Source: Liolophura sinensis
Taxonomy: Eukaryota > Mollusca > Polyplacophora > Chitonida > Chitonidae
Direction of reading: 5' to 3'
Length of the DNA: 64,000 nt
Assembly: GCF_032854445.1 (NCBI RefSeq)
Contig: NC_088298.1
Span: 24,763,295 to 24,827,294, forward strand
Shown here: positions 23,197-36,000 of the stretch, in pieces
How positions within the stretch are numbered: position 1 is the stretch's first letter
Layout of the letters: each line of letters starts with the position of its first letter
Notes under the pieces: model-generated
The model's input: only the letters and a program-made list of their open reading frames with translations
Database searches by the model: none
What the model was told of the DNA's origin: nothing
Made by a program: the position numbers and the translations under genes

Positions 23197-24451
23197 ACCT
23201 GTCGGTTTTAGTACCTACCTATCCACAAACTCCCACGCGTGCACACCACCATAAAAAATAAACTCAGCCGACTCAAGCCGCCCATGATACTGTGCGAACA
23301 CTAAAAATAATTTCCTGCCGAAACGACAAACACTTAGGAAGCTTTAATTTCCCACAGGTATTTTAATGAAATACAGCCACTGTTGATTCAATCCGTTCAG
23401 GTGAATGTCAAACGTGCGCGTTTGAGACAACAATTATAAGGGTCACGAGAGGATGTTAACAGAGATAGTTTGCTCCGCTTTGGAGAGTGGCAACGGGGTG
23501 TGTCCCCAGAAGCGACAACGTGGACATGGTGTGTTGATCCGCAGCAAGAGCTGTTGAATTACAAATCTTTTGAAAATGAACAATAAAGCTAACTGGGTCG
23601 GTTTTTTGAATACAGCACACACAGAATTAGTACACCAAACTTTATACGTGCTTACCGGCAATTGGTGCATGAGTTAGACGGCCCGGATAATGTAGAAAAA
23701 ATGAGGGCGACCTTTTCTACACCACTATACGTATAAAATGGGAATGACAATTGTAACGGGTTCAGATACACGAAACAATCGGTTCAAAGATTTACTCTAG
23801 ATACTGAACACAGAATAGCATTTGACAAAATCAGGTTAAAGTGTAATACTTCGCATAAATTTCAATATGCAAATTTTTCTACTGCAAATTTCTCTTACCA
23901 CTGGACGAATGCTGATCTCTGTATTACTTTAAAAGGAAAGAAAGGGAACTATGCATGAGTAGAAAGACAAATTCAAACCTTATATCAAAATAGATCTTTT
24001 TGACTGAATTATGATAGGCTTGAATGGTCAAAAGTTTGCATTGTAATGTGTGTCATATTCATCATGTATGGCGTCAATGACGCCACACGTATAGGTGGAT
24101 GCAAACATAAAAATGACGGAGAGAATTTCGTTAAAACGTCTCTGTTTTTGCTGGGCTTTCTACCACTTCACTTCTGTTTGCTTTTCAGAGAAAATTAATT
24201 TCCCAGGCAATTGATGAAAGTACGGCAGATTTGAAAGTTCATGGTTTCCTTTCATAGATCCTCACTCTCTACGATTAGGCAGTTTCTGAATCTCGGTGTC
24301 TTCGCCTACTTCGCATTTTCTTTATCCATAGATACAAACACAGACAGAAGGCGTACATAAATACGCAATTTATTAATTTTTAGACTCCCGTACTCGCACA
24401 GCTTGTGGTGCCTTGGTGATAATGAGCTGTCAAACGTGGAAAAGTTCGTCA
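23197..24451. other. lectin upstream region, no gene recognised
   Basis: Presumed promoter side of the lectin gene. No convincing TATA box or initiator can be chosen by eye, and no coding frame here looks real. Confidence 0.4.
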
Positions 24452-24541
24452 ATATCTTGCCAAAGTGAGTGAGTGAGTGCTTAGGGTTTAACGTCGTACT
24501 TAACAATTTTCCAGTCATATGACGACGATATCTTGCCAAAG
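24452..24541 (+). mobile_element. 62-bp SINE-tail insertion with 14-bp target duplication
   Basis: ATATCTTGCCAAAG occurs at 24452-24465 and 24528-24541, bracketing TGAGTGAGTGAGTGCTTAGG, GTTTAACGTCGTACTTAACA and a TCATATGACGACG end. The insert equals the terminal block of the family C element at 9255-9328. Confidence 0.85.
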
Positions 24542-24789
24542 GCTGGTCGTGTAATATAGTTCTTCGTGTATAGAGTCAATTGTTAGGTCACTGTCAGAAG
24601 AACGATTAAGGGATTAAATTACGAATATTCCTGACGCAATTAAAGTCAAACGCAAAGAATGATTGTTTGGGGCAAATTTTTAGGGAATAAAATCTTAAGC
24701 GGACTTATTTCTAAGAATTGAAATAGAGCATCATTGTCAGTAATATTGGTTTTAAAGACAGATTTTTAGGATGAAGGCCAAAGACATAC

Positions 24790-27625
24790 AAAGGCTTCAG
24801 TCAAGGACTACATACCCAAAGTCCACATCATCAAGGACTACATATTTAAGGGCACATATTCAAGGACTACCTATCTAGGGCCACATAATCAAGGACAACA
24901 TACCCAAGGCCACATAATCAAGGACTACATACCCAAGTCCACATAATCAAAGACTACATATCCAGGGACACATAGCCAAGACTACATACCCAAGGCCACA
25001 AAATCAAGGACTACATAACATGGGTCACATAATCAAGGCCTACATACCCAACGACACATATTTAAGGACTACATACCCAAGGCCACATATTCAAGGACTA
25101 CATACCCAAGGCCACATACTCAAGGACTACATACCCAAGGCCACATAATTAAGGACTACATATTTAAGGGCACATATTCAAGGGCTACCTATCCAGGGCC
25201 ACATAATCAAGGACTATATACCCAACGACACATAACCAAGGACTACATACCCAAGGCCACATAATCTTGAGCTACATACCCAAGGCTACATATTCAGACT
25301 CCATACCCATGGACTACATATCCAAGACCACATATTCAAAACTACATATCCAAGGACACATGATCCAGGACTACATACCTAAGGCTAAATACTCATGGAC
25401 TACATATTCAAAAACTACATACCCAAGACCACATCATAAAGGACTACATACCCAAGACCACATATTCACGGACTACATATTTAAGGGCACATATTCAAGG
25501 ACTACCTATCCAGGGTCACATAATCAAGGACTATATACCCAACGACACATAACATAGCCAAGCACTACATACCCAAGGCCACAAAATCAAGGACTACTAA
25601 CAAAGGCCACAAAATCAAGGACTACTAACATAGGCCACATATTCCAGGACTACAGATATAAGGCCACATATTCAAGGACTACATACCCAAGGCCACATAT
25701 TCAAGGACTACATATCAAAAGACCCAAAACCAAGGACTACATACCCAAAGACACATAACCAAGGACTACATACCCAAGGCCCCATACTCAAGGGCTACAT
25801 ACGTCAAAGACACATATTCAAGGACTACATACCCAAGGCCACATAATCAAGGACTACATATTTAAGGGCACATATTCAAGGACTACATATCCAGGGCCAC
25901 ATAATCAAGGACTATATACCCAACGACACATAACCAAGGACTACTTACCCAAGGCCACATAATCAAGGACTACATACCCAAGGCCACATATTCAAGAGCT
26001 ACATACCCAAGACCACATATTCAAGGACTACATATCCAAGGACACACATCCAGGACTACATCCCTAAGGCTAAATACTCAAGGACTACATATTCAAGAAG
26101 TACATACCCAAGACCACACAATCAAGGACTACATATTTAAGGGCACATATTCAAGGACTACCTATCCAGGGCCACATAATCAAGGACTACAGATCCAGGG
26201 ACACATGATCCAGGACTACATACCTAAGGCTAAATACTCGAGCACTACATATTCAAGAACTACATACCCAAGGCCACATATTTAAGGACTACATACCCAA
26301 GACCACATAATCAGGAACTACATATTTAAGGGCACATATTCAAGGACTACCTATCTAGGGCCACATAATCAAGGACTACGTACTCAAGGCCACATATTGA
26401 ATAACTACATACCCAAGACCACATATTCAAGGACTACGTATCCAAGGACACATGATCCAGGACAACATACCTAAGGCTAAATACTCATGGACTACATATT
26501 CAAGAACTACATACCCAAGACCACATAATCAAGGACTACATACCCAAGACCACATAATCAAGAACTACATATTTAAGGGCACATATTCAAGGACTACCTA
26601 TCCAGGGCCACATAATCAAGGACTATATACCCAACGACACATAACCAAGGACTACATACCCAATGTCACATAATCAAGGACTACATACCCAAGGCCACAT
26701 AATCTTGAGCTACATACCCAAGGCCACATATTCAGACTCCATACCCAAGGGCACATATTCAAGGACTACCTATCCAGGGCCACATAATCAAGGACTATAT
26801 ACCCAACGACACATAACCAAGGACTACATACCCAAGGCCACATAATCTTGAGCTACATACCCAAGGCCACATAATCAAGGACTACATACCCAATGCCACA
26901 TAATCAAGGACTACATACCAAAGACCACATATTCAAGAGCTACATACCCAAGACCACATATTCAAGGACTACATATCCAAGTACACATGATACAGGACTA
27001 CATACCTAAGGCTAAATATTCAAGGACTACATATTTAAGGCCACATATTCAGGGACTTCATACCCACGGATATATATCCAAATATTCAAGGAGTACATAC
27101 CCAACGCCAGATATTCAAGGACTACATATCCACGGACACATAATCAAGGACTACATACCTAAGGCCACATAATCTTGAGCTACATACCCAAGGCCACATA
27201 TTCAAAGACTCCATACCCAAGGCCACATATTCAAGGACTACATACCCAAGACCACGTATTCAAGGACTACATATCCAAGTACACATGATCCAGGGCTACA
27301 TACCTAAGGCTAAATATTCAAGGACTACATATTCAAGAACTACATACCCAGAGACCACATATTCAAGGACTACATATCCAAGAACACATGATCCAGGACT
27401 ACATACCTAAGGCTAAATATTCAAGGACTACATATTCAAGAACTACATACCCAGAGACCACATATTCAAGGACTACGTATCCAAGTACACATGATCCAGG
27501 ACTACATACCTATGGCTAACTATTCAAGGACTACATACCCAAGGAAACATATTCAAGGAGTACATACACAAGGCCACATATTCAAGGACTACATACCCAA
27601 GGACACATAATGAATGACACATATC
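24790..27625. repeat. degenerate tandem array, about 29-bp unit, roughly 95 copies
   Basis: Unit AAGGACTACATACCCAAGG plus CCACATAATC with many variants. Short plus-strand frames (60-96 codons) inside it are artefacts. Segments such as the AATACTCATGGACTACATATT region repeat at about 1.1 kb spacing, showing larger duplications. Confidence 0.95.
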
Positions 27626-27899
27626 CAAAGACGTACATGAGACAAAACTACTTTCAAACGCTTCAGGGGTTTTGTAATATTAACATACTTTTATTATCAA
27701 TGACAGTATTATTACAGTAAGCATCAATAAGTATATTGGTTGTTGTTACATATACTCTTATTCAGCTCTTTCTTGTTCTAACAGTAACAATTCACTTGAT
27801 ATGGAGTCAAATCAATACTCTGGGAACTGACATCACTTAAATATCATTCTAATTTAAACCCTGAAACCACAAAATACCTATAGCCTACTATTATCCTTA

Positions 27900-27992
27900 C
27901 ATTTATTTATTTATTTGATTAGTGTTTTACGCCGTACTCAAGAATATTTCACTTATACAACGGCGGCCAGCACTATGGAAGGAGGAAACTAT
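27900..27992 (-). mobile_element. V-SINE-like element, truncated
   Basis: ATTTATTTATTTGATTAGTG, CGCCGTACTCAAGAATATTT, ACGGCGGCCAGCACTATGG; stops at GGAGGAAACTATCC where the AT microsatellite begins. Confidence 0.85.
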
Positions 27993-27995
27993 CCT

Positions 27996-27998
<3 letters not shown>

Positions 27999-28066
<68 letters not shown>

Positions 28067-28080
28067 ATACATACATACAA
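27999..28080. repeat. (AT)n microsatellite grading into (GTAT)/(CATA)
   Basis: About 28 AT units then ATGTATATATGTATATACAT. Directly abuts the truncated SINE. Confidence 0.95.
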
Positions 28081-28258
28081 ACACAAGAGTTCAAATTTAA
28101 AGGAAAGGATATGAAAGGTCAGAATATAAATTCACACCACACACACCAGTTTAAAACTGCACTTGATATTAGCTGTGGTAAGCAACTCTGTGAGAGGATA
28201 GCAATCTTGTTGTTACTGGTGTTTTATTCCTTGTAATTGTGAGGTGCATTTTGTAACT

Positions 28259-28420
28259 TTTATTTACTGATTTATTGTTTAATGCCATAAATTCAAGAAT
28301 TTCTCACTCATGCTATGGCAGTCAGTATTATGAGAGGAGGAAACTGGAGTTCCTGAGGAAAGCCACTGACCTTTGGCAAATTACTTACGAACTTACCCGT
28401 GCACATGACGTACAGATATG
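28259..28420 (-). mobile_element. SINE, family B
   Basis: GTTTAATGCCATAAATTCAA, CATGCTATGGCAGTCAGTAT, TATGAGAGGAGGAAACTGGA, CCTTTGGCAAATTACTTACG, GTGCACATGACGTACAGATA: the clearest copy of this family in the window. Confidence 0.65.
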
Positions 28421-29510
28421 GTGATCTTCAATGAAGCAACGACCATGCAAACAACCTTCATTTAATTCTACTTGAAACTCTTTGACAGTATAGCGGTACT
28501 TTTTGTGACATGGTATATAATTTAGCTTTCCAGCTTTCGAACATAAATGGATATGTTTTGCTTTATGCTACAGCCATGTGAATTTTCTTCCACATTCCAC
28601 AAAAGCCATGTTCAACTTACTCCGGTCGAAATCTGAAAAAATAACATTTGATATTTTGAAAATACAGCCACATAGTGATAACTGCTATTTTCAGACAAAC
28701 ATTCGATGATATGAATGGTCATAAGTTACTAACAGTATTCATCAAAAAGAATTTTTCTTTACAATTATAAGTGACAAAGCTCTTTAAGGAATAAGACAAA
28801 GATGAGAAAGTCCTATGAAATTCCAGCTAATCTCAAAGGATAATGTACAGCAAAATCAGGCATAAACAAATCCTGAGATTCCATACTTGATATGCTTGCT
28901 GATACATCAAATACATTTCCTGTATTAATAAACGAAAAAAAACCCCAAAAAAACCTCTAGTCTTGAACCTTCTCATTAAACCATTTTTTCTCTCTTAAAA
29001 CATGAAACCACTTGTCTTACAATGAACATATCTCTTTCAGCGTTTCTTACTATTTCTGAAGGAAACAGCCGTTAGCAGCTTGGGATGATAAGTGAAAGAA
29101 TAATGTGTTAAGTAAAAAAAAATAATTTCCTATATTCATAACAGCAATTATTTGAGCCCTAAGAAAATCATCAGTCCATGTATATTTTGCAGGTACAGGT
29201 AATTTATACACAAAGCAAGCCACCTGTAAGACTTCTCTTGAGCTCTTGCTACAAAGCTAAAAGGTCATTGAGACCTGTAGACATGAATCTCTTGCTAGTA
29301 TAGCCACAACTTTAGGCCAGGACGGTTGTCATGAATGCAATAAAGTTGGCAAGATGAGAAGGTTTAACCTGGACTTTGCAAGGCTTTACCTGTCACACAA
29401 TGTACATGGATACAAGTGGCTTTTTTTTACCAATAGTGTAACCCAAGACTATCAGCAGTTGGAGACCATGCAGTTTTATGGTACTGGTAGTCATGACATT
29501 GGAATGGTAG
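28421..29510. other. no gene recognised
   Basis: AT-rich intergenic DNA without exon-like frames or repeats. Confidence 0.55.
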
Positions 29511-29513
29511 AGG

Positions 29514-29866
29514 CCTGTTAGGGATGTGTAAGTGGTGAGCTAGTAGCACGCCACCCAGAACCTTACAGAGCCTGGTCAGTATTGTATTACAAAAAGTTAA
29601 ACATCACAAAATCAGACTTATCATGGTTTATACATATCTACATGGTTACTACACAGACTAACTTTCACTACACAACTGCAGCAAACCCCTGTTAGGGGTG
29701 TGTTAGTGGTGAGCTAGTAGCATGCCACCCAGAACCTTACAGCAGAGCCTGGTGAGTATTGTATTACAAAAAGTTAAACATCACAAAATCAGATTTATCA
29801 TGGTTTATACATATCTACATGGTTACTACACAGACCAACTTTCACTACACAACTGCAGCAAAACAT
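29514..29866. repeat. two-copy direct duplication, 184-bp offset
   Basis: 29514-29697 and 29698-29866 are nearly identical (CCTGTTAGGG.TGTGT.AGTG ... AACTGCAGCAAA), differing by a few substitutions and an inserted CAG. Very recent duplication. Confidence 0.93.
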
Positions 29867-30110
29867 TTCCCTTGTATTAAACTCCTCTAAACTATTCTCA
29901 AAATAAGTCATTAAAAAAAGAATTGATTAAACTTAGATTTAAATGTTAAATTAATAAAATTGCACGGCCATCAACCAATAAAAAACAGTAGGAATAAAAT
30001 ATACATATACATTGTTACTGTACAGCAGTGCAAGCTGGAGCAGTTCGCATTCAGATATAGAAAAGCAAAGTTGAGTATTTATAGTGAGATATCAGAGAGG
30101 TGAGCTTGTG

Positions 30111-31340
30111 GTGGGCTAGTATTGGGCTAGTGCAGCACAAGTATTGGGCTAGTGGTGCCAAAGTATTGGGCTAGTAGTGCCAAAGTATTGGGCTAGTGCC
30201 GTCAAAGTATAGGGCTAGTGCAGCACAAGTATTGGGCTAGTGACACGCCTGTATCGCTAATAGCTCCATAGTATTGGGCTAGTGGCGCCAACGCATTGGG
30301 CTAGTGACGGCAAATTACTGGGCTAGTGACACGCCTGTATCGCTAATAGCTCCATAGTATTGGGCTAGTGGCGCCAACGCATTGGGCTAGTGACACGCCT
30401 GTATCACTAATAGCTCCATAGTATTGGGCTAGTGGCGCCAAATTATTGGGCTAGTGACACGCCTGTATCACTAATAACTCCATAGTATTGGGCTAGTGGC
30501 GCCAAATTATTGGGCTAGTGACACGCCTGTATCACTAATAGCTCCATAGTATTGGGCTAGTGGCGCCAAATTATTGGGCTAGTGACACGCCTGTATCACT
30601 AATAACTCCATAGTATTGGGCTAGTGGCGCCAAATTATTGGGCTAGTGACACGCCTGTATCACTAATAGCTCCATAGTATTGGGCTAGTGGCGCCAAATT
30701 ATTGGGCTAGTGACACGCCTGTATCACTAATAGTTCCATAGTATTGGGCTAGTGGCATCAACACATTGGGCTAGTGGCGCCAAATTATTGGGCTAGTGAC
30801 ACGCCTGTATCAATAAAATAGCTCCATAGTATTGGGCTAGTGGCGCCAACGCATTGGGCTAGTGACACGCCTGTATCGCTAATAGCTCCATAGTATTGGG
30901 CTAGTGGCGTCAACGCATTGGGCTAGTGGCGCCAAATTATTGGGCCAGTGACACGCCTGTATCGCTAATAGCTCCATAGTATTGGGCTAGTGGCGTCAAC
31001 GCATTGGGCTAGTGGCACCAAATTATTGGGCCAGTGACATGCCTGTATCGCTAATAGCTCCATAGTATTGGGCTATTGACACGCCTGTATCGCTAATAGC
31101 TCCATATTATTTGGCTAGTGACACGCCTGTATCGCTAATAGCTCCATAGTATTGGGCTAGTGACACGCCTGTATCGCTAATAGCTCCATAGTATTGGGCT
31201 AGTGACACGCCTGTATCGCTAATAGCTCCATAGTATTGGGCTAGTGACACGCCTGTATCGCTAATAGCTCCATAGTATTGGGCTAGTGACACTCCTGTAT
31301 CGCTAATAGCTCCATAGTATTGGGCTAGTGACACGACAGT
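30111..31340. repeat. composite tandem array, 22- and 42-bp units
   Basis: Short unit ATTGGGCTAGTGGCGCCAA plus 2-3 bases; long unit ATTGGGCTAGTGACACGCCT, GTATCGCTAATAGCTCCATA, GT. They alternate as a 64-bp dimer in 30360-30760 and the 42-bp unit alone repeats at 31100-31330, giving a false 75-codon minus frame. Confidence 0.95.
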
Positions 31341-31344
31341 ACTG

Positions 31345-32955
31345 AGCTAATGGTGCCATAGCACAGGGTTAGTGGCCTGCTAGAGACAGGATAGTAGTAG
31401 GCAAGTGGCAAGTCACTGAAAAATTCAAGGCTGGTTGGTATTACATAAAATACAAGACATTTCCACAAGATATGCTTCATAAAACAAAAAAATATGTTTC
31501 ATTGTGATTATGTGTGGTATATACTAGCATACACAGCAGTAAATTTTATATAATCTGTTAATTGATTTCTTGGTTACAACAATCAGTCCTATACATTTAT
31601 GTACAAAACCTTCACAATACATACAAATCAAAAACTTAAAATTCGTATTCGTAACTCTCATGTGAATCAATAACTATGTACATTTCCTTTGAAGACATGA
31701 AACTCAACAATTTACTACTCAGTGGAACCGAGCTTAATGGAAAAATCAGGGCTGCTGATGTCAATTCAAGATGCACACAACAACCTGAAAATAGCACTTT
31801 GCTCAAGGAAAGGTTTTACCATAATCACCATCGCTATCATATATGCATATATATAAATACAAAAACTTGGTGCCATCTTACACCAAGGCAAGAAAATTAA
31901 AGGCAAATGTTTACCAGTTATTCAGTTAATTAAAGTGGAAATATATCTGGATCATGTTTACACTGATCACATAGTTACACTTCTGGACTTCTAACTAAAA
32001 GTCACAAATCGGAAAATAAGATCAGTTTTCTGTCCAGAAATACATGATAATTAAACACAGAAAATTTGACTTTTAATATTAGACATTGATTATACAGCCA
32101 CTCCAAGTACTCAAGGAGATTTTATTTCATTCAAGAATTTGTAAAAAAAAAAAGGTATTTTTAGATAAAGTTTCTATTGTAAATGTATTTCTAAAGAAGA
32201 CAACTTCTTTTCATTGTTGAATTGTCCTTTACATGAAGATAGGATTCACTAAAACTGGCGATTTAAATACACAGCAGGTGGGTTAAGGAATATATAGCAC
32301 TACAATCACTTTCAGATTAGGATGGTATATAAACTATAGATGGATACTGAAGTGGAAGAAATGGTGAAGGTGGTAAGTAACAACTCTGTTGAACAATGAA
32401 CAAAGATTATATGACAGGAGCTGGAAAATTTCACAAGATGGTAGTCAAATTTATAGCACATTTAAAAGTTAAAAATTATATTTAAGAGCACATTTCCACA
32501 TGTTCTTCTGTATGTGCTCATGATTACATTTTTGATAAATTTCTTCTTTATATTCAATTCCAAACATTTCCTTTAGACCCTGAGATGAAAAATTCTAACA
32601 TACAATATCCTGTTATGGTTTCTGCTGGAGCATTATCTATCATTTTCATTCCTGCCTAAAAGAAAACATACACTGATGTCTTTACTATTTTGCATACATG
32701 TACATATTACTTAGAAAAACCTAAAACATAATCCAGTCAATTGTATTTATCTATAGCTTTCTTTACAAGATTTTATATTTCAGAAATCATCCAGCAAAGC
32801 CTTTATAAGGTTTACAAATGTACAGCTATACAAGAAGTTCAAGAACCCGTTGTAGCAGATCTCAACAGATCTGTCTTTCTCCACATCCCAATGATAATAT
32901 CCAGTCCATTCACAAAATAAGTTTTCCTCATCACTTTTTCCCCTCTCTCACAAGT
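31345..32955. other. alsin 3' UTR side and intergenic DNA
   Basis: Includes the presumed alsin 3' UTR (at least part of 32120-32955). No other coding feature seen. Confidence 0.45.
32121..32126 (-). terminator. candidate polyadenylation signal of alsin
   Basis: The first AATAAA on the minus strand downstream of the alsin stop codon that I find, about 830 nt away. This would give a 3' UTR of ordinary length. Only the hexamer supports it; variants such as AATATA occur closer to the stop. Confidence 0.3.
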
Positions 32956-33000
32956 TACTGGATTGGCAACTTTTCATTCTGAATCTGAAAGTAACAAGCC
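32956..33000 (-). CDS. ALS2: alsin last coding exon t, stop at 32956-32958
   Basis: 45 nt: [14 protein letters not shown] then TAA, residues 733-746. ACY-QIQ-EKL matches the extreme C-terminus of vertebrate alsin, so the protein is complete at this end. Acceptor TTTTCAG. Confidence 0.94.
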
Positions 33001-36000
33001 TGAAAAACAAAAACATTACATTAAAATAAATCAAGCGCTTAATGTCACATCATATACTAACACCCGGCTGTCCAGCATTTGGCTATCCACTTATGCTAAG
33101 CACTGAATGTCACATTATATACTAACACCGGGCAGTCCAGCATTCGGCTGTCCACTTATGCTAAGCACTGAATGTCATATCATATATTAACACTGGGCAG
33201 GCCAGCATTTGGTTATCCACTTATGCTAAGCACTGAATGTCACATTATATACTAACACCCGGCTGTCCAGCATTCGGCTGTCCACTTATGCTAAGCACTG
33301 AATGTCACATCATATATTAACACCGAGCAGGCCAGCATTCGTCTATCCACTTATGCTAAGCACTTAATGTCACATTATATACTAACACGGGGCAGTCCAG
33401 CATTTGGCTGTCCACCTATGCTAACCACTGAATGTCACATTATATACTAACACCAGTCAGGTCAGCATTCGGCTTTCCACTTATGCTAACCGCTGAATGT
33501 CACATTATATACTAACACCGGGCAGGCCACACACTTATTTGATTGTTGTTAAAATGTCCTTAGGGACTCTAAATGAAGCCAATGGAAAACTTAAAACTCA
33601 AACATAATTAAGATGTTTAAAACCTTTTGTGGAAATGAAAGAAACTGTTGAGAATATCAACCCTCTAGGAGTTTCATGCAAGTGCCCCACTCATACATTC
33701 AGAGTTTCAAGCTGCATATGATATGAAGAACTCCAGACAAGGGAGATAACTTCAGTCCTACCTTCAGTGTGGTGAACATGATCCCGAGTTCCCCATACTC
33801 CAGATGACTCTCCATCAGGTCGTCAATCATGTGAATCTCCGCTCCGAGATGGCGGATTTTTGAGCGCACGACAACGAATTGGAAAATGGGGAAGAGATCG
33901 TCCATGCACCAGACATTAACAGCAGGGTCTTTGCCCTGAACAGCCTAAAACATAAAGCACATTTATGAACTGGAATCAGTATTTATTACAACACTATTTT
34001 GTGAATTTTACAGTATAAAGTCTTTTTTTGCTCCCAGGCAAAAGGTATGAGCTTTATTGATGAAAGTTTTAAATTGTTGATGAGAAGACACGAGGTGTGA
34101 CGTAGTGATGAGGCTGAGAGTGACGTCCCCTTGGCGTTGATAGGCACACCTCCCAGCTGCCGGCATAGAAAGGTCGAGATTTTGACGGTCAACCTATGTC
34201 AAGATTTTGATGGCTGCTTATTGGCCACGGAATGTTTGGGACTGAGCTACAGCGCTACACATCAACACTGTCGCTTATGGAAAATTAATACAGGTCTGAG
34301 GCCAATTTGAGTGTGGGTTTCCCACTAGGCTCTGCTGGCCACCATTGTATAAGTAAAATATTCTTGAGTGTGGCATAAAATATCAATAAAATAAATAAAT
34401 AAATAAAGCACAACAACACATAACACCTCATGCAACACATGCACCTGAGCACATGTGCAGCTGAGCACATGTGCACCTGAGCACACGTGCACCTGAGAAC
34501 ACGTGCACCTGAGCACACATGCACCTAAGATATTTGCACAAATGTATGTTCAATAAAGTGACAAAATTCTTAAACATCCTGCACTAAAAAGAAACACCTC
34601 AAGGCGATCACAGACAAAAAGAAAAAAAACAACAATTTCCCCTAATATTAACCCTGATAAAAGATGAAAGAGTAAAGAGATAGATGGAGCATACCTGAGA
34701 AATTTGCACAAAGGTCTGTTCAATAACCGCAAGTTTCTCCGCTGGTCCAAACGCAGTGCTGTCAAGGACAAGAAAGTAGGATGATTTTTATTTAGAGTCT
34801 GATGGCATATTGCAGAAGCCTTCTTCCTAAATTATTGTTAGTTTAAATTCCAACTCCTGTTAAAACCTATATCTAAAACATAAATTCATCCAGACAGGAA
34901 AAAATGCAAAGAGAATATGTCACTGTATTAATTACGCAAATCTTGTGACATGAATATAACAACTTAAAATCAAGTTTATAAGTCCAAAATAAATCTTATC
35001 TTGGAGCTAGCTTCATGTAGCATCAGAACTTTTACATGACATTAAAACAATTTTTTTCACGCAGAATCACTGTTGCAACGCGTAGATAATTAACGAGAGA
35101 ACAATAACAAACAAAGGGAGAGAACACAGTGTAACTCAGACAAAATGTACCTCAAACGCTGAAGAGTGTCCACAGCCTCTGCATAGCACTGGTCCTTGAT
35201 GGCTGACAGACTCTGGAGTGAGAAGAGTGGTATCAATAATGTTACATCAGTTATTAAGCAAATATAAAAATTAACCATTGTATGGCCAAATCAAATTTTA
35301 AGTTTTTTTATTTGATTGGTGTTTTAAACTGCGCTCAAGATTATTTCACTTATACCATGGAGGCCAGCACTATGGTGGGAGGGGAATGGGCAGAGTCTGG
35401 GGGAAACCCACAACCATCTTCAGGCTGCTGGCAAATGTTCCCAAGTGCGACTGGAGAGGAAGCCAGCATGAGTTGGACTAACAGCGAAAGCATTGGTGAG
35501 AGGCTGTGTTGTGTTGGCATGCTAACCACCTCAGCCAAAGAGGCACCAATTTTTTTGCAGATTGAATCTTTTTGCAATGTTGGAGGAGAGTATACAAATA
35601 AAACCAAAACTGACAATCCAATTTCTATATGGTGGCAAATGAGTACTGTCATAGCAATTGTTCCTGTTAAAGACATATTTATATGATCAAAAAGCCTGGA
35701 AAACAATGAGACAGAATAAAAAGATGGATTTTCAATTAAATTTTTATTACATATTTGGATTTTTAGTGTGGCTCACCTGTAAACCACAAAATAAAATTAG
35801 AGTGGCTTAAAAAAAATGGTTAAATCAAGTCACTTTTGTGTTTCACAAAAATTTATGTAAAGAAGTAATTTTCATTATTTTGGTTATGAAAACTGCTGAG
35901 AACTTTCAGGAAATTACCTCAAGCTGAAATCATAGAGAGTTCAGAAATACACAAACGAAAATGCTGAAATTGATGAAAACTTACATCAGCTTACATTTAG

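Noticed and set aside
35282-35706. 134- and 118-codon ORFs on both strands
   Set aside because: They read through the SINE at 35308-35552.
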